Shown here: positions 23,429 through 30,249 of the stretch, in pieces
Layout: every line of letters starts with the position of its first letter
Numbering within the stretch: the first letter of the stretch is position 1
DNA from: Prevotellaceae bacterium UBA3627
Lineage (GTDB): Bacteria; Bacteroidota; Bacteroidia; Bacteroidales; Bacteroidaceae
Reading direction: 5' to 3'
DNA length: 30,249 nucleotides
Assembly: GCA_002373375.1 (NCBI GenBank)
Contig: DFLE01000051.1
Location: 1-30,249, forward strand
The notes under the pieces: model-generated
Seen by the model: the letters and a program-made list of their open reading frames with translations, nothing else
Databases searched by the model: none
What the model was told of the DNA's origin: nothing
Program-made: the position numbers and the translations under genes

Positions 23429-23487
23429 TTGGTTTCAATGGACTATGATAATACTGCTTGCTGAAATTATTGATGTGTGCTTAATCT

Positions 23488-24876
23488 TTAGTATTTGTCA
23501 GTCTTGCCACTTAGTTTCCCGGTAATCCACAATCCTGTATAGGTGATGAGGCCGTTGATAAGCAGCATCTCATAGCCGAAACGGTAGTCAGAGTATGTGG
23601 TGACAACATGGTTGAGCACTAAGCATAACAGGGGCGAGAGTATGCACACCAGCGCGCTGCCGTCCCTCTTGCGCTGCCGTGGCTTGTGGGTCATGGCATA
23701 GGCGAAAAGACCGAGCAACGGACCGTAGGTGTAGCTTACGAGTATATATACTGCGTCTATCAGTGACGTGGTATTGAAGTGGTGGAACAGTATGCAGCAG
23801 ATGGCCACCAGCAGTGTCATGAACAAGTGAACGAGACCTACGGACGGTCGTTTGCCGCCCTTACCGTCGGAGGACAGGAAGTCCACGCAGACGGTGGTGG
23901 TGAGTGCGGTGATGGCACTGTCAACGGTGGAGAATGACGTAGCCACTACGCCGAGCACGAAGAGCGTCAGCGTTATGCCGCCTGTGCGCAGGCAGTAGAG
24001 TGTCAGCAGGTCGTCGGGATTGTCAGGCAGCGGCGTGCCCTGACTGTTATATACACCGATAAGCATCACGCCTAACAGCATGAAGAGGGCGTTTACGGGC
24101 AGGAAGGCGAAGCCATAGGTACACATATCCTTCTGTGCGTCGCGCAGCGTGCGGCAGGTGAGGTTCTTCTGCATCATGTCCTGGTCAAGGCCTGTCATCA
24201 CTATCACGATGAACACGCCAGAGAGGAAGCGCAGTGCGAAGCCTCCGGGCTGCCATGTGTAGCCCGTCTTGCCGAGGGAGTGGGGCAGGGTGGGCCATAT
24301 ATCCGGGCCTATGCTGATAATGAGCAGCGCGAGGCATACTATCATGCACAGTGTTTGTACGGTGTCAGTCCATACCAATGTCTTTATACCTCCCCTGCGT
24401 GTGTAGAGCCACACGAGGAACAGCATAAGGCATACGGTGATGGTGAAGTCACAGTCTGCCACCCTGCTGATGATGAAGCACGGCACATAGAACTTGGCCG
24501 CCGCTCCCAGCAACTTGGATATGACGAAGAAGGCAGAGCCTGTCTTACAAGCCTCGTCGCTGATGCGTCGGAGGTAGGTGTATATGGTAGTGACGTTATG
24601 CTTATAGTAGATGGGCAGCAGCACGTATGCCACTACAAAGTAACCGCCTATGAAGCCTGCGCATACCTCAAGGTAGGTGAAACCGGAATGGAGCACCATG
24701 CCCGGCACGCTTACGAATGACACGCCGGAGATGCTGGCGCCTATCATGCCAAAGGCCACCATATACCACGGTGACTGCCGCTCACCGCGGAAAAAGGCGG
24801 TGGCGGTGTCTTTCCTCTTTATCATCCTGCTGACCATAAGCAGCAGGGCGAAATATGCGAGCAGAATGTATATCAT
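23488..24876 (-). CDS. Sodium:solute symporter family transporter
   Basis: Inner-membrane Na+-coupled transporter (SSS family) of 462 residues with about 12-13 hydrophobic helices. Family marks include an N-terminal DTATAFFRGERQSPWYMVAF segment with GASISGVSF, the GLDQDMMQK stretch at 229-237, and SFSTVDSAITALTT (314-327) in the helix that carries Na+-site Ser/Thr residues. The C-terminus is short, ending after the final helix. It is 39 bases downstream of the GH43-like gene on the same strand, so the two probably form an operon and the substrate may be a sugar or sugar acid released by that enzyme. The substrate cannot be named. Confidence 0.92.
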   Translation of the reverse strand: MIYILLAYFALLLMVSRMIKRKDTATAFFRGERQSPWYMVAFGMIGASISGVSFVSVPGMVLHSGFTYLEVCAGFIGGYFVVAYVLLPIYYKHNVTTIYTYLRRISDEACKTGSAFFVISKLLGAAAKFYVPCFIISRVADCDFTITVCLMLFLVWLYTRRGGIKTLVWTDTVQTLCMIVCLALLIISIGPDIWPTLPHSLGKTGYTWQPGGFALRFLSGVFIVIVMTGLDQDMMQKNLTCRTLRDAQKDMCTYGFAFLPVNALFMLLGVMLIGVYNSQGTPLPDNPDDLLTLYCLRTGGITLTLFVLGVVATSFSTVDSAITALTTTVCVDFLSSDGKGGKRPSVGLVHLFMTLLVAICCILFHHFNTTSLIDAVYILVSYTYGPLLGLFAYAMTHKPRQRKRDGSALVCILSPLLCLVLNHVVTTYSDYRFGYEMLLINGLITYTGLWITGKLSGKTDKY

Positions 24877-24915
24877 ATATTACAGTGTGGCCTCGGGACT
24901 GCTATTCTGAGAAAC

Positions 24916-25974
24916 TTATTTCCTTTTGTTCAGTTTCAGCAGACGCTTGTATTCCTTCTTCGTGATACGCATGAATGAGCCGTGCTGCGGCGCCGTCACT
25001 CCCTTTATGTTCTCAGGTGAGCGGAAGTTGCGCATGAACTTGTCGGCATGGCAGATGCGGTAGTTCCTTGGGCGTGAAGAGTACTCTATGTAGGCTATGC
25101 GCCATCCGTCCTCTCCAGGCACCTGAAAGGCTGACACGCCCTCACACTTCTTCTTGCCCTCGAAGTTCACGTAGTCATCGGCCACAGGCTCGCTCCACGG
25201 ACCGGTGAGTTTGGATGCAGTGGCGGTGAAGAGTCCCGGCTGTCCGCCCTCTTTCTTTATCATCATGTGGAAGAGACCGTCTGCAGGCACGTAGTTGATG
25301 TCGGCGTCGATGGTGGCATAGCCCCAGTCGAAGAGCGGCTGCGGCTGTGTCAGTTTGGTAAACGTCTCATCGGCGTAGCTGTAATACATACGGTCATACT
25401 TCTCCTCGGCGCGGTTCCACATGGAGTAGTAGATGAAGTAGCCGCCCTTCTTACCGTCAGGCCACAGGTAGGTCTCATCCCAGAATATCTGCGGAGCCCA
25501 CACGCGGTTGATGGTTGACCAGTCGTTGTAAACGCTCTTTGCCTCGGGGTCGAGGAATATGGATGTGCCCTTGCGGTAGTCAAAGGTGGTTGACTTCCAG
25601 TGTATGAGGTCGTCAGAGGTGAGCAGGTTGATGCCATAGTTGTCCCACGCCTCCTTCTTGCCCAATGCCTTGGTCTTAGAATTGTTCATGTCAGTTGTCA
25701 CCATGAGGTAGCGTTTGCAGTCGTGGCTGCGGCAGATGTATGCATCGCGTGTGCCGCCCTCGATGCCTGCCAGTTCGGCGGAGGAGAAGATGCTGTCACC
25801 CCCTATGATGTCCTGCCAGTTCTCTGCGTCCTTGCTGACTGCGAAGGCAGTCCACTGTCCGCGGTCGCTCATGTGGCAATATAGGAAATACTTTCCCTTC
25901 TGAGGGTTTACTGCCTGCGCCCCAGTGAGTGTGAGCAGACAGATTGTGAGTAAAGTAGATAGTCTCTTCAACAT
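24916..25974 (-). CDS. Secreted GH43-like five-bladed propeller protein
   Basis: A 352-residue exported protein with a signal peptide (cleavage probably after GAQA, residue 21) and a five-bladed beta-propeller of the GH43/62 type. Likely catalytic triad by family pattern: base Asp77 in GGTRDAY (usually RDPHI), a modulator Asp in IDADI (Asp223 or Asp225), and acid Glu278 in CEGVSAF. WAPQIFWD (159-166) and LLTSDDLIHWKS are further family marks. GH43 members are mainly arabinofuranosidases and xylosidases; the activity here is not assigned and the protein could be a non-catalytic relative. No promoter was found in the 71-bp gap after mfd, which is filled by a dispersed repeat, so it may be read from mfd. 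Confidence 0.82.
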   Translation of the reverse strand: MLKRLSTLLTICLLTLTGAQAVNPQKGKYFLYCHMSDRGQWTAFAVSKDAENWQDIIGGDSIFSSAELAGIEGGTRDAYICRSHDCKRYLMVTTDMNNSKTKALGKKEAWDNYGINLLTSDDLIHWKSTTFDYRKGTSIFLDPEAKSVYNDWSTINRVWAPQIFWDETYLWPDGKKGGYFIYYSMWNRAEEKYDRMYYSYADETFTKLTQPQPLFDWGYATIDADINYVPADGLFHMMIKKEGGQPGLFTATASKLTGPWSEPVADDYVNFEGKKKCEGVSAFQVPGEDGWRIAYIEYSSRPRNYRICHADKFMRNFRSPENIKGVTAPQHGSFMRITKKEYKRLLKLNKRK

Positions 25975-25983
25975 AGTCGTTAG

Positions 25984-26065
25984 TTATGAGTTATGAGTTT
26001 TGAATTATGAGTTCTTTTAGTCGGCCTACGGCCTTTATAAAAGCGTCACTGCGTGCCGAGCGATG
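25984..26065. repeat. Dispersed element, copy 2 (overlaps the mfd 3' end)
   Basis: Two TTATGAG heptamers (25984-25997), then a block shared with copy 1 (25999-26017), a copy-specific middle with GGCCTACGGCC, and the 25-bp block AAGCGTCACTGCGTGCCGAG-CGATG (26041-26065). On the minus strand the last block encodes the final residues ASLGTQ and the stop codon of mfd. Confidence 0.85.
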
Positions 26066-29000
26066 CATTGTTAATCGTCTCCGGCATCATCTTTCTCAGT
26101 ATACCTACTGCCTCCTTCACGCTTGGAACGCTCTTGACGATAAGCACGTTTTGTCCCTTCACCTCTTTGATGTCACAGAGGCGTGCGTGACGACTCACAT
26201 AGTTGAGGATGGAGTCGAAGAATGGGCTTTGGTAGAAAGCGCTGTCATTGTTAGAAACAAACTGCATCTTCATGATGTGCTGTTTCAGCACCAGCTTCTC
26301 GCAACCCAGTCGGCGGCCGAGCCTGCGCAGTATCACCACCATCATGAGTTCCTCGCCCTCGGTGGGCACAGGACCGAACCTGTCCTCCATACGCTTGCGG
26401 TAAGCCTCAAGGTCTTGGTCGGTCTCGATGTTGTCAAGCTCACGGTATAGAATCATACGTTCGCTTGAGCCGGGAACATAGGTATCAGGGAAATACATGG
26501 CGAGGTCGCTCTCCACTGTGCAGTCATCTACGAAGTCATCGCCGGTGAGGTTCTCGCCCTCGCTTATCTGCTCCCTGTAGAGGTCTTGGAACTCATCATT
26601 CTTCAGTTCGTTGACCGCCTGTGACAGTATCTTCTGGTAGGTCTCATATCCCAAGTCCTCCATGAATCCCGATTGCTCTGCACCCAGCAGGTTGCCTGCT
26701 CCGCGTATGTCAAGGTCCTGCATGGCAAGGGCGAAGCCCGAGCCGAGGTCGGAGAATGTCTCCAGAGCCTCAAGCCTGCGGCGGCTCTCTGTAGGCAGAT
26801 AGCTCAGCGGCGGTGCCAGCAGGTAGCAGAAAGCCTTACGGTTGGAGCGTCCTACACGACCGCGCATCTGGTGTAGGTCAGAGAGTCCGAAGTGGTCGGC
26901 GTCGTTTATTATTATGGTGTTGGCGTTAGGAATGTCTATACCGTTCTCCACGATGGTAGTAGAGAGCAGCACATCATAGTCGTGGTTGATGAATCCCATC
27001 ACCACCTTTTCCAACTGCTCAGGAGGCATCTGCCCGTGACCTACGGCTATGCGGCAGTCCTTCACATGGTGCTCTATGATGGTTTTCATCTTGTCGAGCG
27101 TGGCGATGCGGTTACAAACGAAATATACCTGTCCGTCACGGCTCATCTCAAAGTTGATGGCGTCAGCCACCAGTTCAGGAGAGAAGGTCGTTACCTGAGT
27201 GTCAATAGGCTGGCGGTTAGGTGGTGGAGTACGCATGATGCTCATGTCGCGCGCTCCCATCAGCGAGAACTGCAGGGTGCGCGGTATCGGCGTGGCTGAC
27301 ATGGTCAGGGTGTCCACGTTAGTCTTCAGTTGGCGCAACTTCTCCTTGGTTGACACGCCAAACTTCTGTTCCTCATCAATGATGAGCAGACTGAGGTCAT
27401 GCCACTTCACGGTCTTCGACAACATGCGGTGTGTGCCTACGAGTATGTCAACCTTGCCGGCGGCGAGGTCCTCTATAACCTGTTTTGCCTGCTTCGTGGT
27501 TCGGGCGCGTGACAGGTAGTCCACACGCACAGGCAGTCCGTCCAGTCGTTTGCAGAACGTCTTATAGTGTTGGAATGCCAGCACCGTGGTAGGCACAAGC
27601 ACAGCCACTTGCTTAGAGTCGCACGCCGCCTTGAAGGCTGCGCGTATAGCCACCTCCGTCTTGCCGAAGCCCACGTCGCCACATACGAGCCTGTCCATAG
27701 GACGGGCAGCCTCCATGTCGTGCTTCACGTCTTGTGTGGCGCGCATCTGGTCGGGTGTATCCTCATAAAGGAAAGAGCCCTCAAGCTGGTGCTGCATGAA
27801 CGAATCGGGAGAGAAGGCAAAGCCCTTCTCATGGCGGCGCTTGGCATATAGCTTGATAAGGTCGCGCGCTATGTCCTTGATGCGTTTCTTCGCCTTCTCC
27901 TTTATGCGCTCCCATGCGCCGGTGCCGAGGGTTGACAGGCGTGGCGGCTCGCCGGTATCGGCGCGGCGGTATTTGCTTATCTTGTAAAGAGAGTGTATAG
28001 ACACATCTACCTTGTCGTTCTTCTGGTAGATGATGCGTATCACCTCCTGATAACTCTGCTCGCCTGAGGGAGAGACGGTAGGTATGCGTACCAGTCCACC
28101 AAACTTACCAATACCAAAGTCCACGTGCACTATATAGTCTCCCGGCTCCATCTCCTGCAACTCCTTCATGGTGAGAGCCGCCTTGCCGCGCTTGGTGGTC
28201 TCAGCCTTCAGCTGATATTTGTGGAAACGCTCAAATATCTGGTGGTCGGTAAACAGCACCATCTGCAGGTCATTGTCAATGAATCCCTCGTGCAGAGTAC
28301 CCTTGACAGCCGAGAAAGTGACCTTCTTCTCGTCAAGGATTACGGACAGGCGCTCATGCTGCTTGTCGCTGTCTGAGAGGATGCAAGTCTTGTATCCTTT
28401 CAGTTGGTAGTCATCTATCGTCTGTGCCAGTAACTCAAAGTTCTTATGAAAAAGAGGCTGGGGCGTGGTGGACAGGGTGAGGTGTGTGGCATTGGCAGGC
28501 GTAGCCCTGCCGCCGGTAAGTTCTATGGTCTTGAACCTCTCAATGCTTTTCTCGAAACGTGATGCCTTACATAGGTTGAGCTCGCGTGTGAGTTCACGCA
28601 TCACGTCAGCCTTCTCTGCCTCGGTTACGCCAGAGAGCCTGTCAGTCTTGGCGGCATTGGTAAATCCCTCCTTGTAGATGAAGTCGATGTCATCGATGAC
28701 AAAAGCCTTGTCATGGGTTATGATGACGGTGTCGTCGGGCAACAGGTCGGGCAGCGGTACCTTCTCTGTCTTGGTGGCAGCCACCTCAGGCATTATCGTG
28801 GCGTTGTCAAGACGGTCTGATGACAACTGTGTCTCTACGTCGAATGTGCGCAGGGTGTCTATCTCGTCACCGAAGAAGTCTAACCTATAAGGATATTCGC
28901 ATGAATAAGAATAGACGTCGAGGATGCTGCCGCGTACGGCAAACTGTCCCGGCTCATATACATAGTCGCATTCGCAGAACCCCAGTTCGCGCAGTTGTCT

Positions 29001-29480
29001 TACCACCTGGCTCATCTGTACTGTCTGTCCACGCTGTATGTTGATGGAACTCTCCACAATGTTTTCCTTGGATATCACCATCTCTGCAAGTGCGGAGGGG
29101 TAGGTCACTATCAAGGGAGCGGAAGACGGTGACGCCAGTTCAGAGAGTATCTCGGTGCGCAGTATCTCGCTTGATGCGTCACGTTGTCCGAACTTCACGG
29201 CGCGTTTGTATGATGACGGGAGGTATTTCACGATGTCGCCCACCATGGTGTGTAGGTCCTGATACATATATCCGGCCTCGTCAGCATCGCGCATGATGAT
29301 AAGGAGGGGACGCCCGGCGCTCTTGGCTGTGACAGCTATATATAGGGCGGCGGCAGACTGTGTCAGTCCGTTGACTACGGCATGACGTTGCTTCTTGTCC
29401 TTCAGCATCGCTGTCATCGCCTTGGCTTGAGCCGAGCGGGCATACACCTTCATTATGTCTTTAATATCTGTCGCCGTCAT
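26046..29480 (-). CDS. mfd: Transcription-repair coupling factor
   Basis: ATP-driven translocase that removes stalled RNA polymerase from DNA lesions and recruits UvrA for nucleotide excision repair. In 1144 residues (normal length): an N-terminal UvrB-like part (about 30-350), an RNA-polymerase-interacting Tudor-like domain (GDYIVHVDFGIGKFGGL, about 450-520), RecG-like helicase domains with Walker A GFGKTE (Lys607) and the DEEQKFG box near 702, PIPRTLQFSLMG, MRGRVGRSNRKAF, and a C-terminal TRCF domain (about 990-1130). It has its own consensus promoter. The last six codons and stop come from a dispersed repeat, so the tail differs from what the ancestral gene would have had. Confidence 0.98.
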   Translation of the reverse strand: MTATDIKDIMKVYARSAQAKAMTAMLKDKKQRHAVVNGLTQSAAALYIAVTAKSAGRPLLIIMRDADEAGYMYQDLHTMVGDIVKYLPSSYKRAVKFGQRDASSEILRTEILSELASPSSAPLIVTYPSALAEMVISKENIVESSINIQRGQTVQMSQVVRQLRELGFCECDYVYEPGQFAVRGSILDVYSYSCEYPYRLDFFGDEIDTLRTFDVETQLSSDRLDNATIMPEVAATKTEKVPLPDLLPDDTVIITHDKAFVIDDIDFIYKEGFTNAAKTDRLSGVTEAEKADVMRELTRELNLCKASRFEKSIERFKTIELTGGRATPANATHLTLSTTPQPLFHKNFELLAQTIDDYQLKGYKTCILSDSDKQHERLSVILDEKKVTFSAVKGTLHEGFIDNDLQMVLFTDHQIFERFHKYQLKAETTKRGKAALTMKELQEMEPGDYIVHVDFGIGKFGGLVRIPTVSPSGEQSYQEVIRIIYQKNDKVDVSIHSLYKISKYRRADTGEPPRLSTLGTGAWERIKEKAKKRIKDIARDLIKLYAKRRHEKGFAFSPDSFMQHQLEGSFLYEDTPDQMRATQDVKHDMEAARPMDRLVCGDVGFGKTEVAIRAAFKAACDSKQVAVLVPTTVLAFQHYKTFCKRLDGLPVRVDYLSRARTTKQAKQVIEDLAAGKVDILVGTHRMLSKTVKWHDLSLLIIDEEQKFGVSTKEKLRQLKTNVDTLTMSATPIPRTLQFSLMGARDMSIMRTPPPNRQPIDTQVTTFSPELVADAINFEMSRDGQVYFVCNRIATLDKMKTIIEHHVKDCRIAVGHGQMPPEQLEKVVMGFINHDYDVLLSTTIVENGIDIPNANTIIINDADHFGLSDLHQMRGRVGRSNRKAFCYLLAPPLSYLPTESRRRLEALETFSDLGSGFALAMQDLDIRGAGNLLGAEQSGFMEDLGYETYQKILSQAVNELKNDEFQDLYREQISEGENLTGDDFVDDCTVESDLAMYFPDTYVPGSSERMILYRELDNIETDQDLEAYRKRMEDRFGPVPTEGEELMMVVILRRLGRRLGCEKLVLKQHIMKMQFVSNNDSAFYQSPFFDSILNYVSRHARLCDIKEVKGQNVLIVKSVPSVKEAVGILRKMMPETINNASLGTQ

Positions 29481-29503
29481 TATACAGTCTATGATTAAGA
29501 CTG

Positions 29504-29534
29504 CAAAATTACAAAATTATGGCGAGGTGGCAAA
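29504..29534 (-). promoter_or_regulatory. Consensus promoter of mfd
   Basis: On the minus strand, TTTG (29534-29531), 19 bases, then TAATTTTG (29511-29504). This is a full match to the Bacteroidetes consensus. The ATG at 29480 is 23 bases past the -7 box. Confidence 0.8.
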
Positions 29535-29638
29535 GTGAATGACAGCCTATTTTCTTTTTTACAGGGCGTATTTATACAAAATAATCTTAAAAATTAAAGA
29601 TAATCAAGAAAATATTCGTGCAATGCGATGAAAATTAG

Positions 29639-29646
29639 TACTTTTG
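29639..29646 (+). promoter_or_regulatory. -7 box upstream of the glycosyltransferase gene
   Basis: TACTTTTG matches TAnnTTTG; the expected -33 TTG is poor (TTCGTG near 29615-29620). The leader to the ATG at 29682 would be about 30 bases. Confidence 0.5.
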
Positions 29647-29681
29647 TGTCCTGAAACATAGACAACAGACGAATAGAAACG

Positions 29682-30249
29682 ATGAGACAAAGCGACAGCG
29701 TTATAATCATTCCGACATATAACGAGAAGGAAAATATTGAGAAGATAATACGCGCCATCTTCGCCTTGGAGAAGGCTTTCCACATACTTGTGATTGACGA
29801 CGGCTCGCCTGACGGCACGGCTGAGATAGTACACAGGCTTATAGATACAGAGTTTCAGGGACAGCTGTTTATAGAGGAACGCTCAGGTAAGCTGGGATTG
29901 GGTACTGCCTATATCAAAGGATTCAAGTGGGCGCTGGAGCGTGACTATCAGTATGTGTTTGAGATGGACGCCGACTTCAGTCATGACCCTAATGACGTGC
30001 CGCGCCTCTACAGCGCGTGTGCCGACGAGGGATATGACGTGGCCATCGGCTCACGATATGTCAGCGGAGTGAACGTGGTGAACTGGCCTATAGGTCGTGT
30101 GCTGATGTCTTATTTCGCTTCAATGTATGTGCGCATAGTCACAGGTTTCAAGATACACGATACCACTGCCGGTTTCAAGTGCTACAAGCGCCGTGTGCTG
30201 GAGACGATAGAGCTTGACAAGATACGTTTCAAGGGCTATGCCTTCCAGA
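29682..30249 (+). CDS. Polyprenol-phosphate mannosyltransferase-like GT2 (5' part, cut by the window end)
   Basis: The first 189 codons of a glycosyltransferase family 2 protein of the dolichol-phosphate-mannose-synthase type, which moves a sugar from a nucleotide donor to a polyprenyl phosphate on the cytoplasmic face of the membrane. Visible marks: VIIIPTYNEKENI at the start, VIDDGSPDGTAEIV, the metal-binding DxD in EMDADFSHDP, the GSRYVSG loop, and DTTAGFKCYKRRVLE. The frame stays open to the end of the window. The N-terminal family core is complete; the C-terminus is outside. It is divergent from mfd with its own -7 box. The sugar and acceptor are inferred from the family. Confidence 0.93.
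   Translation, partial: MRQSDSVIIIPTYNEKENIEKIIRAIFALEKAFHILVIDDGSPDGTAEIVHRLIDTEFQGQLFIEERSGKLGLGTAYIKGFKWALERDYQYVFEMDADFSHDPNDVPRLYSACADEGYDVAIGSRYVSGVNVVNWPIGRVLMSYFASMYVRIVTGFKIHDTTAGFKCYKRRVLETIELDKIRFKGYAFQ

Noticed and set aside
29594..29834. Minus-strand small frames near the right end
   Set aside because: They are antisense to the start of the glycosyltransferase gene, which has clear family motifs on the plus strand.

Overview
This window looks like chromosome from a gut or rumen Prevotella-like member of the Bacteroidales. The evidence is a SusC/SusD pair, a hybrid two-component regulator, BACON domains, FISUMP-type and WYL proteins, A/C-rich leaders without Shine-Dalgarno sequences, and several promoters that fit the Bacteroidetes TTTG-N19-TAnnTTTG pattern. 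No rRNA, tRNA, insertion sequence or CRISPR array was found.

Left part (1-2425): a repeat-rich intergenic region, an exported protein of unknown function, and a convergent WYL-type regulator that is divergent from the next operon. Centre (2426-17677): a compact polysaccharide utilization locus in the order SusC transporter, SusD lipoprotein, two large surface lipoproteins, a thioredoxin-fold lipoprotein without the CxxC site, and a BACON-BACON-GH5 endo-glucanase. The last three genes overlap end to start. A 1302-residue hybrid two-component sensor/regulator follows. The likely logic is that the GH5 lipoprotein cuts a beta-glucan-type polymer at the cell surface, the lipoproteins and SusD hold it, SusC imports the oligosaccharides, and the hybrid sensor detects them in the periplasm and activates the operon through direct repeats upstream of susC. 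The substrate is inferred from family membership only.

Right part (17678-30249): mainly housekeeping genes separated by repeats. They are a DUF1294 membrane protein, a GlsB/YeaQ-type small membrane protein, a membrane-bound ion-pumping pyrophosphatase (hppA), an isolated AAA-ATPase/PD-(D/E)XK protein, a minus-strand run of mfd, a GH43-like secreted protein and a sodium:solute symporter, and the start of a dolichol-phosphate-mannose-synthase-like glycosyltransferase cut by the window edge.

The most unusual points are these: (1) two composite intergenic repeat elements that share module order (four 22-bp near-palindromic units, a 27-bp identical box, then GGATT-rich units); (2) a separate dispersed element that encodes the last residues and stop codon of mfd and also lies next to the hppA start; (3) abrupt GC shifts inside susC and inside the GH5 gene, suggesting exchange of the transporter/binding part of the locus; (4) a CxxC-x10-CxxC zinc-ribbon-like motif in an exported lipoprotein; (5) one unassigned domain present three times across two adjacent surface lipoproteins.
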